Assembly: GCA_965198875.1 (NCBI GenBank)
Contig: CBDAPU010000001.1
Span: 186,001 to 250,000 of the forward strand
Direction: 5' to 3'
Origin: CBDAPU01 sp965198875
GTDB lineage: Bacteria > Pseudomonadota > Gammaproteobacteria > Eutrophobiales > Eutrophobiaceae
DNA: 64,000 bases
The first letter of the stretch is position 1. Each line of letters starts with the position of its first letter. The position numbers and the translations under genes were made by a program. The notes beneath the pieces were generated by a model. It had not been told where the DNA came from. It saw only the letters and a list, made by a program, of their open reading frames with translations, and searched no databases. This document shows positions 1 through 8,854 of the stretch, in pieces.

Positions 1-167
1 CCGTTATTATCCGTAAACGGAACCCTTGATCGCCCCCTCATTCTCAATGACAGTGAAGTCATTTGCAGATAGAGAGAAGGCTTGGGTGGTCATATGCTGA
101 ATAGTCCATGAATACATGATTTAGCTCTTTTATAGGATAATAATCCACTTATGGTGAAAAAGCACCG

Positions 168-569
168 ATGAATAAAAGACCGGAACACGCTGAAATGCGT
201 CTTGATAAATGGCTCTGGTGTGCACGATTTTATAAAACACGCAGCCTCGCCAATACGGCCATTAAAACCGGAAAGGTTAAAACTGGCGGTAGAAAAATCA
301 AAGCCGGCAAAATGATCAGCGGTGGGGAGAGGATCGCCATCCGTAGAAGCCCTTATACCGTTGAGGTTATCATCCAGTCGCTCACACAGGGAAGACAATC
401 GGCGCAAGCGGCCAGAAGCCTCTATAAAGAGACGGAGGCAAGCAGGACGGCGAGGAAGAGAATAGCGGCGCAGATGCAAATAGACAGACAATTAAAGGGG
501 CATAGCAAAGGCAGGCCGGGCAAACGTGAACGACGGGAGATGATACGTTTTACCCGGCAGGGGCGATAA
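168..569 (+). CDS. hslR: Hsp15-like S4-domain RNA-binding protein
   Basis: A 133-residue basic protein with an S4 RNA-binding domain from about residue 10 (MRLDKWLWCARFYKTRS) to about 60. In E. coli, Hsp15 binds the 50S subunit carrying a stalled peptidyl-tRNA and helps recycle it; that role is known for the family and inferred here. The C-terminal third is rich in Arg and Lys, as in Hsp15. An ATG at 195 would start exactly at the domain, so the true start may be there. The 3' end overlaps the convergent MATE gene by 20 nt. An AT-rich -10-like stretch (GGATAATAAT) lies about 30 nt upstream. Confidence 0.85.
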   Translation: MNKRPEHAEMRLDKWLWCARFYKTRSLANTAIKTGKVKTGGRKIKAGKMISGGERIAIRRSPYTVEVIIQSLTQGRQSAQAARSLYKETEASRTARKRIAAQMQIDRQLKGHSKGRPGKRERREMIRFTRQGR

Positions 570-1872
570 ACCCGGACGGGCTCCTCAGTATTGAGTGAAA
601 ATACCAGAGCAGACTGCATGCCCTGGCGATAAAAAAACACATCAAGGCCAGCCATAAGCCATGATTCCCAAGCCCTTGCAGGAGATACCAGGCAGGCAAA
701 TAGACAACCAGCGTTGAGAAAAACATGGCGTTACGTAGCTCCTTGCCCCTGGTTGCCCCGATAAAAATCCCGTCAAGCAAAAAACACCACACCGAGATAA
801 CCGGCGCCATGATGATCCAGGGCAGATAGGTATAGGCGGCGTCTCTGATCGGGCCTATATCAGTCATGATATTCACCATCCCTTTGCCGATGAGAAAGAA
901 CAACAACGAACAGGCGACGGCAATACAGGCCGACCAGATGGTGGCGGATATAACCGATCTGCGGAACTTGCCCTGATCTCTCTCGCCAATGGCCTTGCCC
1001 ACCAAAGCCTCAGCCGCATTGGCGAACCCGTCCAGCCCCAATGCGATCAGCACCTGGAATTTGAGCAGGATGGCATTGGCCGCCAGGATCAACTCCCCCT
1101 GTTTGGCGCCTTCACTGGTGAAAAAAGCGAACGCAAAAATCAGGCACAGGGTTCTAAGAAACAGATTTTGATTTAACATCAACATCTTTGCGAGCCCCCT
1201 TAAATCAAATATGACGGGCAGGCGCCAGCTACCGGGATGTCGCCTTAATTCTGTGCGGATAAAACAGAGCGCCAGAGAGCAACCGGCGTACTGCGCCAGC
1301 ACCGAGGCCAGGGCAACCCCGCGCACATCCAGGTGCAATCCAAAGACAAAAATAAAATCGAGCGCAATATTGACCGTGCTGATCAGCAGCGCCACATACA
1401 GGGTGGCCTTGGCGTTTTGCATCCCCAACAGCCAACCAATCAACGCCATATTGATGAGTACCGCAGGCGCACCCCAGATGGCCCAGTAGAAGTAGACCGC
1501 CGCATTATCCTTGACCGCCGGCGTGCCGCCGATTAACCCAAGTGACAAGGTGAGCAGCGGTGTTTGCAGAAGTAGGATCAGGGCCGCGATGCTCAACCCT
1601 AAAAAACAACTGTGCAGTAATGATGAGCGCAGTTTTTCGTGATCTGCCACACCGCCGAGCTGGGCGATGATCCCCACCGTACCCATGCGTAAAAACCCCA
1701 TTCCCCAGTAGAGAAAATCGAATATCACGGCAGCGATGGCGACAGCGCCAATGTAAGCCGGTTTATCCAGATGACCGACCACCGCCATATCGACCAAACC
1801 CTGGAGCGCAATGATCAGGTTCGACAAGATCAGCGGGCCGGCCAAGCGCCATATCGCCAGATGATCAGTCAT
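550..1872 (-). CDS. MATE family efflux transporter (DinF-like)
   Basis: An integral membrane exporter of about 440 residues with around twelve hydrophobic segments in two halves, typical of the multidrug and toxic compound extrusion family. The N-terminal signature (WRLAGPLILSNLIIALQGLVD followed by AVVGHL) is the usual MATE/DinF opening. Such proteins expel cationic or aromatic compounds using a sodium or proton gradient; the substrate cannot be read from sequence. The open frame extends upstream to a TTG at 1908, but the ATG at 1872 (MTDHLAIW) fits family starts better. It converges on hslR with a 20-nt overlap. Confidence 0.88.
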   Translation of the reverse strand: MTDHLAIWRLAGPLILSNLIIALQGLVDMAVVGHLDKPAYIGAVAIAAVIFDFLYWGMGFLRMGTVGIIAQLGGVADHEKLRSSLLHSCFLGLSIAALILLLQTPLLTLSLGLIGGTPAVKDNAAVYFYWAIWGAPAVLINMALIGWLLGMQNAKATLYVALLISTVNIALDFIFVFGLHLDVRGVALASVLAQYAGCSLALCFIRTELRRHPGSWRLPVIFDLRGLAKMLMLNQNLFLRTLCLIFAFAFFTSEGAKQGELILAANAILLKFQVLIALGLDGFANAAEALVGKAIGERDQGKFRRSVISATIWSACIAVACSLLFFLIGKGMVNIMTDIGPIRDAAYTYLPWIIMAPVISVWCFLLDGIFIGATRGKELRNAMFFSTLVVYLPAWYLLQGLGNHGLWLALMCFFIARACSLLWYFHSILRSPSGFIAPAG

Positions 1873-1936
1873 GGCTTGACAACAACCGCACAAGGATCTC
1901 TCATGCAAGCATCAAGGCACAGAAATAAAAATCCGC

Positions 1937-2539
1937 TCAGCAGTAGGGCTTATTCCAGGTATCGGCGAAGAAATGCTCGCCAATGGGATGACGTTGTCTT
2001 TCGGCAAACTCCCTTTCATGCAATTTAGCCGGGATGGCCGCTTTTGCCATTTGATAGCCGATAGCAATCATGGCCATGGGCGTGTGCCCCTCTGGAATGG
2101 AGAAAACCTGTCTGGCCCTGTCCATATCAAACCCGCCCATTTGGTGGGCCATGAGCCCGAGGGAGGTGGCCTGCAGGCATAAACTCATGCTGGCGGCGCC
2201 CGTATCGTATTTTGCCCAGCGATTGGGGGTTGCATTGTGTTCAAAACAATCCGCCGCCACAGACACTATCAACACCGGGGCCTGCCTGGCCCATGCCTGA
2301 TTACCCTCGGCAAGGCAATGAAACGCATCCTCCCAAACATCTCGGCTCTCTGCACGATCACAGATGATATACCGCCAGGGTTGAGCGCCAAAACAGGACG
2401 GCGCCCAGCGTGCCGCCTCAATACAGCTCAATAGCTTGTCAGGTTCAACCGCTCTTTCGGGCTCATAGGCCCGGCCGCTCCACCGCCGTGCAATCATGTC
2501 ATCAATGGGGGCGGTAGTGATCGCCTTCTTTTCAAACAT
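1937..2539 (-). CDS. Nitroreductase family protein
   Basis: About 200 residues, the usual length of an FMN-dependent nitroreductase-fold enzyme. The N-terminal RRWSGRAYE and the segment AARWAPSCFGAQPWR are the standard FMN phosphate- and ring-binding motifs, and MAMIAIGY near the C-terminus is also characteristic. It probably reduces a small molecule with NAD(P)H; the substrate is unknown. The open frame continues upstream to about 2653, but the ATG at 2539 (MFEKKAITT) places the conserved core at the normal distance. It is divergent from the MoxR gene. Confidence 0.85.
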   Translation of the reverse strand: MFEKKAITTAPIDDMIARRWSGRAYEPERAVEPDKLLSCIEAARWAPSCFGAQPWRYIICDRAESRDVWEDAFHCLAEGNQAWARQAPVLIVSVAADCFEHNATPNRWAKYDTGAASMSLCLQATSLGLMAHQMGGFDMDRARQVFSIPEGHTPMAMIAIGYQMAKAAIPAKLHEREFAERQRHPIGEHFFADTWNKPYC

Positions 2540-2636
2540 AGAATTTTTCCAGTATGATGTTTGCCCGTTCAACCCCTGATTATATTCACAACCCGGTTCA
2601 GTATCCATATTCGCATAACAGGCAACCTTGCATTCT

Positions 2637-3569
2637 ATGAATGGGCAAACCATCTATCACGCCATAGCAAACAACATCTCCCGGGTCATCAAAGGCCAGG
2701 AAAAAGCCATTCGCCTGTTACTGGCGGCATTTATCAGTGGCGGTCATGTGTTGTTGGAAGACGTACCCGGCACCGGGAAAACCACCCTGGCAAAGGCCCT
2801 CGCGAGATCCATCGACGCCGAGTATCATCGCGTGCAATTCACCCCTGATCTGTTGCCATCGGACATTCTCGGCGTCTCTATCTTTGATCAGCGTGATCAG
2901 GACTTTCATTTTCATGCCGGACCGGTGTTTACCAACATCCTGCTCGCCGATGAGATTAACCGTGCATCACCGAGGACACAATCGGCCCTGCTGGAGGCGA
3001 TGGCTGAATCTCAGGTGAGCACAGATGGTGTGGACAGAATGCTTGAAGATATCTTCTTTGTCATCGCCACCCAAAACCCCATTGAATTTCATGGCACCTA
3101 CCCCTTGCCTGAGGCGCAGATGGACAGGTTCGCCATGCGTTTTCACCTCGGTTACGTTGAAGAGGGCACCGAGGTTCAGATCCTCTCCGAGCAGAATAAA
3201 TCCCATCCATTGGACGCCATTGAACCCTGCGTCACAAAAGCACAAGCCATCGAGCTGAAAAGGCGGATCTCTGATATCAGGATCAGCGATGAGATCAAAC
3301 ACTACATCGTCAAGCTCACCCGGGCCACACGCAAAGCAGATGGTGTGGCCAATGGCGCCAGTCCCCGCGCCTCGCTTACCATGATGCGGATCTCCCAGGC
3401 GCTGGCATTATGTGATGGTATTGAGTACGTCACGCCGGATCACATCCTGGAGATCGCCAATCCGGTGATCGCCCACCGTCTGATGCTGGACTCACAGGCC
3501 AGATTCTCAGGCATGACCGCCGAGAGCATTCTCTCCGACATCATACAATCAGTGCCGGTGCCCACGTAG
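2637..3569 (+). CDS. MoxR-type AAA+ ATPase
   Basis: A 310-residue MoxR-family AAA+ ATPase. A Walker A motif (VPGTGKTT, about residues 43-50), a Walker B segment (LLADEINRASPRTQ) and the family-specific ATQNPIE sensor stretch are all visible. MoxR proteins act as chaperone-like remodelling ATPases and usually partner with a DUF58 protein encoded next to them, as here. A TTG at 2628 in the same frame is a possible alternative start. The DUF58 gene follows after 8 nt, so the two are cotranscribed. Confidence 0.9.
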   Translation: MNGQTIYHAIANNISRVIKGQEKAIRLLLAAFISGGHVLLEDVPGTGKTTLAKALARSIDAEYHRVQFTPDLLPSDILGVSIFDQRDQDFHFHAGPVFTNILLADEINRASPRTQSALLEAMAESQVSTDGVDRMLEDIFFVIATQNPIEFHGTYPLPEAQMDRFAMRFHLGYVEEGTEVQILSEQNKSHPLDAIEPCVTKAQAIELKRRISDIRISDEIKHYIVKLTRATRKADGVANGASPRASLTMMRISQALALCDGIEYVTPDHILEIANPVIAHRLMLDSQARFSGMTAESILSDIIQSVPVPT

Positions 3570-3577
3570 TCCGCGGC

Positions 3578-4936
3578 ATGTTTCGACAAGTATTGTTTTT
3601 CAATTTCCGCATCGTCCATACGCTCACGGACTGGGTGCGCTATCGCTTCACACCGGGGGGGCTGCTGATCCTGAGTTGTCTTGTGGTAGCCGGCGTATTT
3701 GGCGTCGACATTAAAAGAACCCTGGCGTTTCAGTTGTTCTCGATCACAGTTGCGCTTATTGTGTTTTCAATCCTGGTGAGTTTTTATTTCAGGGATCAAT
3801 TTCAAATACGCAGGATCTTGCCTGATTTCGGCAGCGTTGGCTCTGCCCTTCACTACTCGGTTCTCATCAACAACAACAGTGATCATGTCAATCGAGAGCT
3901 CATTTTATTCGATGAAATGGAAAATCGTTTCCCCACATTCGAGGAATACCGGCATGCCTATGACCCGGCAGATCGCTTGAGAAACTGGTTTGACAGAAAA
4001 ATGGGCTACCCGCGGCTGATGGCGCTGATGAAGGCGAAACGCGGCGCTTCAATAGAGCCCATCCTCATTGAAAATATCGCAAAACAGGACAAGGTGGAGT
4101 GTGCCGTAAAACTGTTGCCGCTACGCAGAGGATATATCCGCTTTTCAAGGTTTATTGTCGGCAAACCGGACCCCTTGGGCGTTTTCAGGGCCACGCAAGT
4201 GATAGCGGCAAAAGACGCATTGCTTATCCTGCCCAAAACCTATGATGTCCCGCCCCTTCGATTACAGGGCAAAAGAGACTATCAGCACAGCGGCATAAAC
4301 CAGGCCGGCTCTGTGGGCAGCTCCCAGGAATTCCTCTCGTTACGTGAATATCGCCCGGGGGATCCATTTAGGGCCATCCACTGGCGTAGTTTCGCCAAAC
4401 TGGGCAAACCCGTCGTGAAAGAATTTCAGGATGAGTTTTTTGCCCGTCAGGGCCTGTTGCTGGATACATTTCTGCAAGAGAGGCCCAAGGCGGTCTTTGA
4501 AGAGGCCGTATCCATTGCCGCCTCCTACGCCACCGATGCGGTTGATGAAGGCGCCCTCCTCGATCTGCTGTTCGTCGGTACCGAGCCCCATCGCATAATG
4601 ACGCAGACGGGGATCAAAAAACCGGAGCATATTCTGGAGATACTGGCCTGTGTTGAACCGTGCCATGGGCAGTCTTTTTCCACTTTACACAACCTTGTGC
4701 AACAGGCCTGTGCCGAGATCAGCGGCCTGATCTGCATTTTTCTGGCATGGGATGAACAAAGACAGGCCCTGGTGCAATCGGTCCTGTCACTGGATGTGTC
4801 AGTACAGGTGTTTGTGATCGCCAGTGAGGCCGATAGCACGCAACTTGAACCTGCCCCCTCGGGCATGGCCCCTGAGAGGTTCACTGTGCTGCATGTTGAA
4901 CATATCCAGGCGCAATTAAACCAACTCATACCATGA
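3578..4936 (+). CDS. DUF58 domain-containing protein
   Basis: 452 residues with two hydrophobic segments near residues 30-70, then a large soluble part. The DUF58 signature is clear around residues 245-285 (FLSLREYRPGDPFRAIHWRS followed by AKLGKP). DUF58 proteins contain a degenerate von Willebrand A-like region and accompany MoxR ATPases; their exact biochemical role is not settled. The stop codon overlaps the next start as ATGA (4933-4936), which indicates translational coupling to the transglutaminase gene. Confidence 0.88.
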   Translation: MFRQVLFFNFRIVHTLTDWVRYRFTPGGLLILSCLVVAGVFGVDIKRTLAFQLFSITVALIVFSILVSFYFRDQFQIRRILPDFGSVGSALHYSVLINNNSDHVNRELILFDEMENRFPTFEEYRHAYDPADRLRNWFDRKMGYPRLMALMKAKRGASIEPILIENIAKQDKVECAVKLLPLRRGYIRFSRFIVGKPDPLGVFRATQVIAAKDALLILPKTYDVPPLRLQGKRDYQHSGINQAGSVGSSQEFLSLREYRPGDPFRAIHWRSFAKLGKPVVKEFQDEFFARQGLLLDTFLQERPKAVFEEAVSIAASYATDAVDEGALLDLLFVGTEPHRIMTQTGIKKPEHILEILACVEPCHGQSFSTLHNLVQQACAEISGLICIFLAWDEQRQALVQSVLSLDVSVQVFVIASEADSTQLEPAPSGMAPERFTVLHVEHIQAQLNQLIP

Positions 4937-6942
4937 GCGCTATTTACTTAACACTGCGCCCGGCTCCGCCCTTGATCATGGGCGCCGGACTACTCCTGTG
5001 GGGCTGGCAAAATGATTTTCTGTTCTACTCGCTGTGTATGGCGTTGGTGCTGGAATGCCAACACCTAACGAGATGGCGATGGGCTATTTCCGATAAAGAG
5101 TTTAATCAAATCGCCGATTTAAGCAGTGTGCTCTTTGTGTTTGTGTCGGTTTATCTGTTTAATGAACATGGCGCCAGGGGTATTTTTAACATCCTCTCGG
5201 TGGCGCCGTTTATCCTCTTCCTGTTGATCACAGCCCAGGCCTACAGCGTGGCCGGAAAAATAAAATTGAGCGCCTTGTTCATGAGTCTTCGAAGGGCTGA
5301 TGCCGACAAACCGCTCACAACCATCACCGAGATGGATTTCTCATACCCCTTCTTCATTACCTCGCTGGTATCGGCCAGCGCCGGCAACCAGGACGGCGGA
5401 TTATTTTTCCTCCTCTCCTGCCTGTTGTTCGCCTTCATCCTCTGGTCATTTCGCCCCAGGCGCTACCGCTTTACGATCTGGGTTTCGGCCCTGTTTGTCG
5501 CGCTTTTTATGGGCTATATGGGACAGCTCGGCATACTGGAGGCACAACGGGCCCTCTCTCGAAGCATGATGCAATTATTCGAGCAATTTGTCTGGCGTTA
5601 TCGTGATCCCAACCGCACCACCACCGCCATCGGCTCGGTTGGCAGATTGAAATTATCAGACAGGATCATCGTTAGAGTTGACTCAGAGAAGCGGCTGCGA
5701 TTACCGCTTTATCTGCGTGAGGCAACCTATAATAACTACGGGTTTGGCGTCTGGAACAGTGATCCGTCTTCCTTTGAGACGCTCAAGCAGGAAAGCGGGC
5801 GAAATATCTGGGATATTGGGCCCCACGGGGCGGATCAGAGTGTGGCCATATCCAGCTATCTTGTGCGCGATACCGGGGTGATCCCCATACCCCATGGCAC
5901 AACCAGAATTAAAGATGTGGCGGCGATAGAGTTAAAGCAAACGGAATTAAGCACCCTTAGCATGGAGATCCACGATGGCTGGATACAATATGGCGTGGAC
6001 TATAAAACCGCGGCAATTTTTGATCCCAAACCGCTGAAGTCGGATGCGTATCTACCCAAGTCCGAGCGTGACACATTTCAGGCATTATCAGAGCAGTTGG
6101 CGCTGGCGGGCAAAACAGATGAAGAGAAAATTGCAGCCATTAAACACTTCTTCGCCAACGGTTTTTACTACTCGCTGACCCAGGAATACAGATACCCGAA
6201 AGGCCGGTACTTGTCCGCATTCGTGTTTGAAAACAAAACAGGACACTGCGAGTTCTTCGCCACCGCCACCGCATTATTACTACGCGCCGCCGGCATTCCC
6301 AGCCGTTATGCCGTCGGCTATGTGGTGGGGGAATACAGCCCTATGGAGGGGCAATATATCGCCAGGGCCAGGCATTCCCATGCCTGGGTTTTGGCGTACG
6401 TCAACGATAGCTGGCAATTAGTGGACACCACACCATCGATTTGGTACGGACTGGAAAAAGAGCAGGCGTCTGTCCTTGAGCCGCTGTGGGACGTCTGGTC
6501 ATGGCTCACATACCGCTTCTCGCTCTGGCGCTCAAGGGACGCGCTGGCGGAAGATGATGATACGATTTTACTCTTGCTGTTGCTGCCCCTGATCGCCACC
6601 CTCGCCTGGCGACTTTATTTCAAACAACGGATCCCGGTAGACGGGAGCGATAAAAAAATCCTGGCGATCAAAAAATCAGGACTGGACTCACATTTTTATG
6701 CCATCGTGGCGATGCTGGAGGGCGCCGGGTTTTACCGCCATCCGGGGGAGACGTTATTTCAGTTTATAGCGCGTTATGCTGATCAATACGAAGAGCCGGC
6801 AATACTCGACATCTTGCACATGCACTACCGGTATCGATTCGACCCTGAGGCAGACGGCAGCTCACTTAAAGAGACCATCAGAGAACTCACTGATCAGGTC
6901 TTGCTTGAAGATCAGCCGTTAAAAATAGCACATCAAGATTGA
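4933..6942 (+). CDS. Membrane transglutaminase-like protein (DUF3488 + Transglut_core), TgpA-like
   Basis: 669 residues. The N-terminal third holds several membrane segments (DUF3488-type), followed by a periplasmic transglutaminase-like domain and one further membrane helix near residues 540-560 before a cytoplasmic tail. The cysteine-protease-type triad can be placed at Cys439 (GHCEFF), His483 (HSHAWV) and Asp498 (QLVDTTP). TgpA of Pseudomonas aeruginosa has this architecture and transglutaminase activity. It is the third gene of a tightly packed trio with MoxR and DUF58 and overlaps DUF58 by 4 nt, so the three products probably act together at the envelope. Confidence 0.88.
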   Translation: MSAIYLTLRPAPPLIMGAGLLLWGWQNDFLFYSLCMALVLECQHLTRWRWAISDKEFNQIADLSSVLFVFVSVYLFNEHGARGIFNILSVAPFILFLLITAQAYSVAGKIKLSALFMSLRRADADKPLTTITEMDFSYPFFITSLVSASAGNQDGGLFFLLSCLLFAFILWSFRPRRYRFTIWVSALFVALFMGYMGQLGILEAQRALSRSMMQLFEQFVWRYRDPNRTTTAIGSVGRLKLSDRIIVRVDSEKRLRLPLYLREATYNNYGFGVWNSDPSSFETLKQESGRNIWDIGPHGADQSVAISSYLVRDTGVIPIPHGTTRIKDVAAIELKQTELSTLSMEIHDGWIQYGVDYKTAAIFDPKPLKSDAYLPKSERDTFQALSEQLALAGKTDEEKIAAIKHFFANGFYYSLTQEYRYPKGRYLSAFVFENKTGHCEFFATATALLLRAAGIPSRYAVGYVVGEYSPMEGQYIARARHSHAWVLAYVNDSWQLVDTTPSIWYGLEKEQASVLEPLWDVWSWLTYRFSLWRSRDALAEDDDTILLLLLLPLIATLAWRLYFKQRIPVDGSDKKILAIKKSGLDSHFYAIVAMLEGAGFYRHPGETLFQFIARYADQYEEPAILDILHMHYRYRFDPEADGSSLKETIRELTDQVLLEDQPLKIAHQD

Positions 6943-7082
6943 AACGATGGCGGGCTCTACCTGTGCACCGACCGCATTGCCGCCCGCCCCCATCCATTTC
7001 TTTAACACGCTGGTTTGCGATGGTGAGTAGCCATAGCGATCATGCCCTCTCGTTAAATACGTAACTCCCATTGAAACCCCGC

Positions 7083-8252
7083 CTAATTCCTGCGAAGTTT
7101 ATCGGAGATGGCGATCGGGGTTGGATAATGCAACACAATCACATAGGAGGAAATGACGAATGTTATCAGTGTCGCCAGCTGAATAAGGTAGGAGGTATTT
7201 TGCTGGATAAAACCGGACTCAACCGCTAATACGGCGATCAAAAATGAGAACTCGCTGATCTGCCCTAGCCTGAAACCCACTTCTCTGGATACGGCTCTCT
7301 TCTCACGGGCCTTGACGAACAGGGCCTCAAACACAACGGGTTTGACGACAACAGCGCAGGTCGCCAGCAAAATAGCCGGGGCCAGAATATCCAAAACAAT
7401 GCCCATGTTAAAAGAGGCGCCCAGTGAAAAGAAGAAGATGATCAAAAAGAAGTCGCGTAGCGGTTTTAGTTTCTCCGTGATAAAAAATGCGATCGGGCTT
7501 GAGGCCAATGTCACCCCGGCTATAAAAGCGCCAATCTCATGTGAGAGGCCGAACAACACGGCTATCTCTGCAATGGCCAGACACCAGGCTATGGCAAGGA
7601 GGAAGATATATTCATGGATCTGATCAAAGCGCATGATCAATTTAACCAGGATATATCTCTCCAGTAGCCAGGAGATAACAATCAGCACCGGCAATGCGAG
7701 CAACAACACACCGATATCGGAGATCAGGCGCTCACCCCTACCATAACCCTGTAGTAGCAGTAACACGATAATGGCGATGAGATCCTGAATTAACAACACA
7801 CTGACTATCATCTGCCCGGTGTGTTTATGGTGTAGCACGGTGGTCGGCAGCAGCTTTACCCCGATAATCGTGCTTGAGAACATCATCACTGCGCCCACCA
7901 GGATTGACTCCATCAGCGAATAGGAAAAACCCCAGGCAACGCAAAACCCCAGTAGAAAAAAAACAAGGGAGCTGAAGACGGTGGCCCAAAGCGCCTCCCC
8001 CAGCATCTTCCATAGCTGCTGAGGCAGTAGCTCAAGACCCAGCAGATAAAGCAGGAAAATGATCCCGATATTGGAAATATCGGCGATCAGATCCGCATCG
8101 TTCACAAGCCCCGTCCCCCAGGGCCCCAACATGATCCCCAGCACAATATAGGCGACGATCATCGCTTGACGGGCGTAGAGCGCTAATGTCGCCAATACGG
8201 CGGCGCCGGTAAACACCAGAAACAGGGAGAACTCAATACCCGAGTGTGTCAT
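7083..8252 (-). CDS. Cation:proton antiporter (CPA2, KefB/KefC-like membrane domain)
   Basis: About 389 residues with 11 to 13 hydrophobic segments and CPA2 antiporter motifs (IVAYIVLGIMLGPWG near the start, LLYLLGLEL, IGAFIAGVTLA). It lacks the C-terminal RCK/TrkA-N nucleotide-binding domain of full-length Kef proteins, ending just after the last membrane helix. It probably exchanges K+ or Na+ for protons. I chose the ATG at 8252 (MTHSGIEF), eight residues before the first helix; an ATG at 8285 and the frame back to 8372 are less likely. Confidence 0.82.
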   Translation of the reverse strand: MTHSGIEFSLFLVFTGAAVLATLALYARQAMIVAYIVLGIMLGPWGTGLVNDADLIADISNIGIIFLLYLLGLELLPQQLWKMLGEALWATVFSSLVFFLLGFCVAWGFSYSLMESILVGAVMMFSSTIIGVKLLPTTVLHHKHTGQMIVSVLLIQDLIAIIVLLLLQGYGRGERLISDIGVLLLALPVLIVISWLLERYILVKLIMRFDQIHEYIFLLAIAWCLAIAEIAVLFGLSHEIGAFIAGVTLASSPIAFFITEKLKPLRDFFLIIFFFSLGASFNMGIVLDILAPAILLATCAVVVKPVVFEALFVKAREKRAVSREVGFRLGQISEFSFLIAVLAVESGFIQQNTSYLIQLATLITFVISSYVIVLHYPTPIAISDKLRRN

Positions 8253-8285
8253 GAATAAATCGTGGTTATGGGGAATTGCGATCAT

Positions 8286-8854
8286 TATGGTGCAGTTCCG
8301 CCGCCTAGTCATGTATCCTGAGCAGGTGATGTTGAAGTCCCTGTGGTGAAGGGCGGCGCCACCCAGGCTCATACCACCAGGCCATTGATTTTATAAGGAA
8401 TCGAAAATCCCATGGCCGGTGTTCGGCCTTAAAGATGAGCCTGGGCGCCTGTCATTTTAAGACAGGGAAAAATGCCCGAGGTGATTGTAGGCAAGGGTTT
8501 CAGCGATATGGTATTAGAGATAAAAAACACCCATTTTGCGAGACCGTGTTGTTAATGCCAAAGATGTATTCGCACGAGGCCGCATCCCCATCAACGCCAT
8601 TGGAGGGTATGACTGGCCAGGTTCAAAGGGCGGTCAAAACACATGCCCCATCTGCACTTGAGGGAAACCGGCCGGTGCTTCAACCATCGTCATTCCAACA
8701 CCGCTAGAATCCTGCTAAAGTTCCTGCTGGAAGGCCCGCTCTGCCAGAAGGGCCTTAAATAAAAAGTTGCGCCCTGCCCCCTGATCTCCGGGTTAATGTC
8801 GCCTTCAGGCAAACACTGGAGGGCTCATAGGGCACATCAACGGGAGACGCCGAT
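8286..8854. other. Intergenic region without a recognisable gene
   Basis: Nearly 570 bases between the antiporter and the TonB receptor. A short open frame on the + strand (8435-8707) has no recognisable protein features. A 7-bp perfect inverted repeat (AAGGCCC / GGGCCTT, 8731-8756) lies just before the receptor but is not followed by a T-run on either strand. The receptor's leader carries GGGAG about ten bases before its ATG. Confidence 0.4.

Noticed and set aside
8435..8707. 90-codon + strand frame upstream of the TonB receptor
   Set aside because: No ribosome-binding site, no recognisable domain, composition like non-coding DNA.
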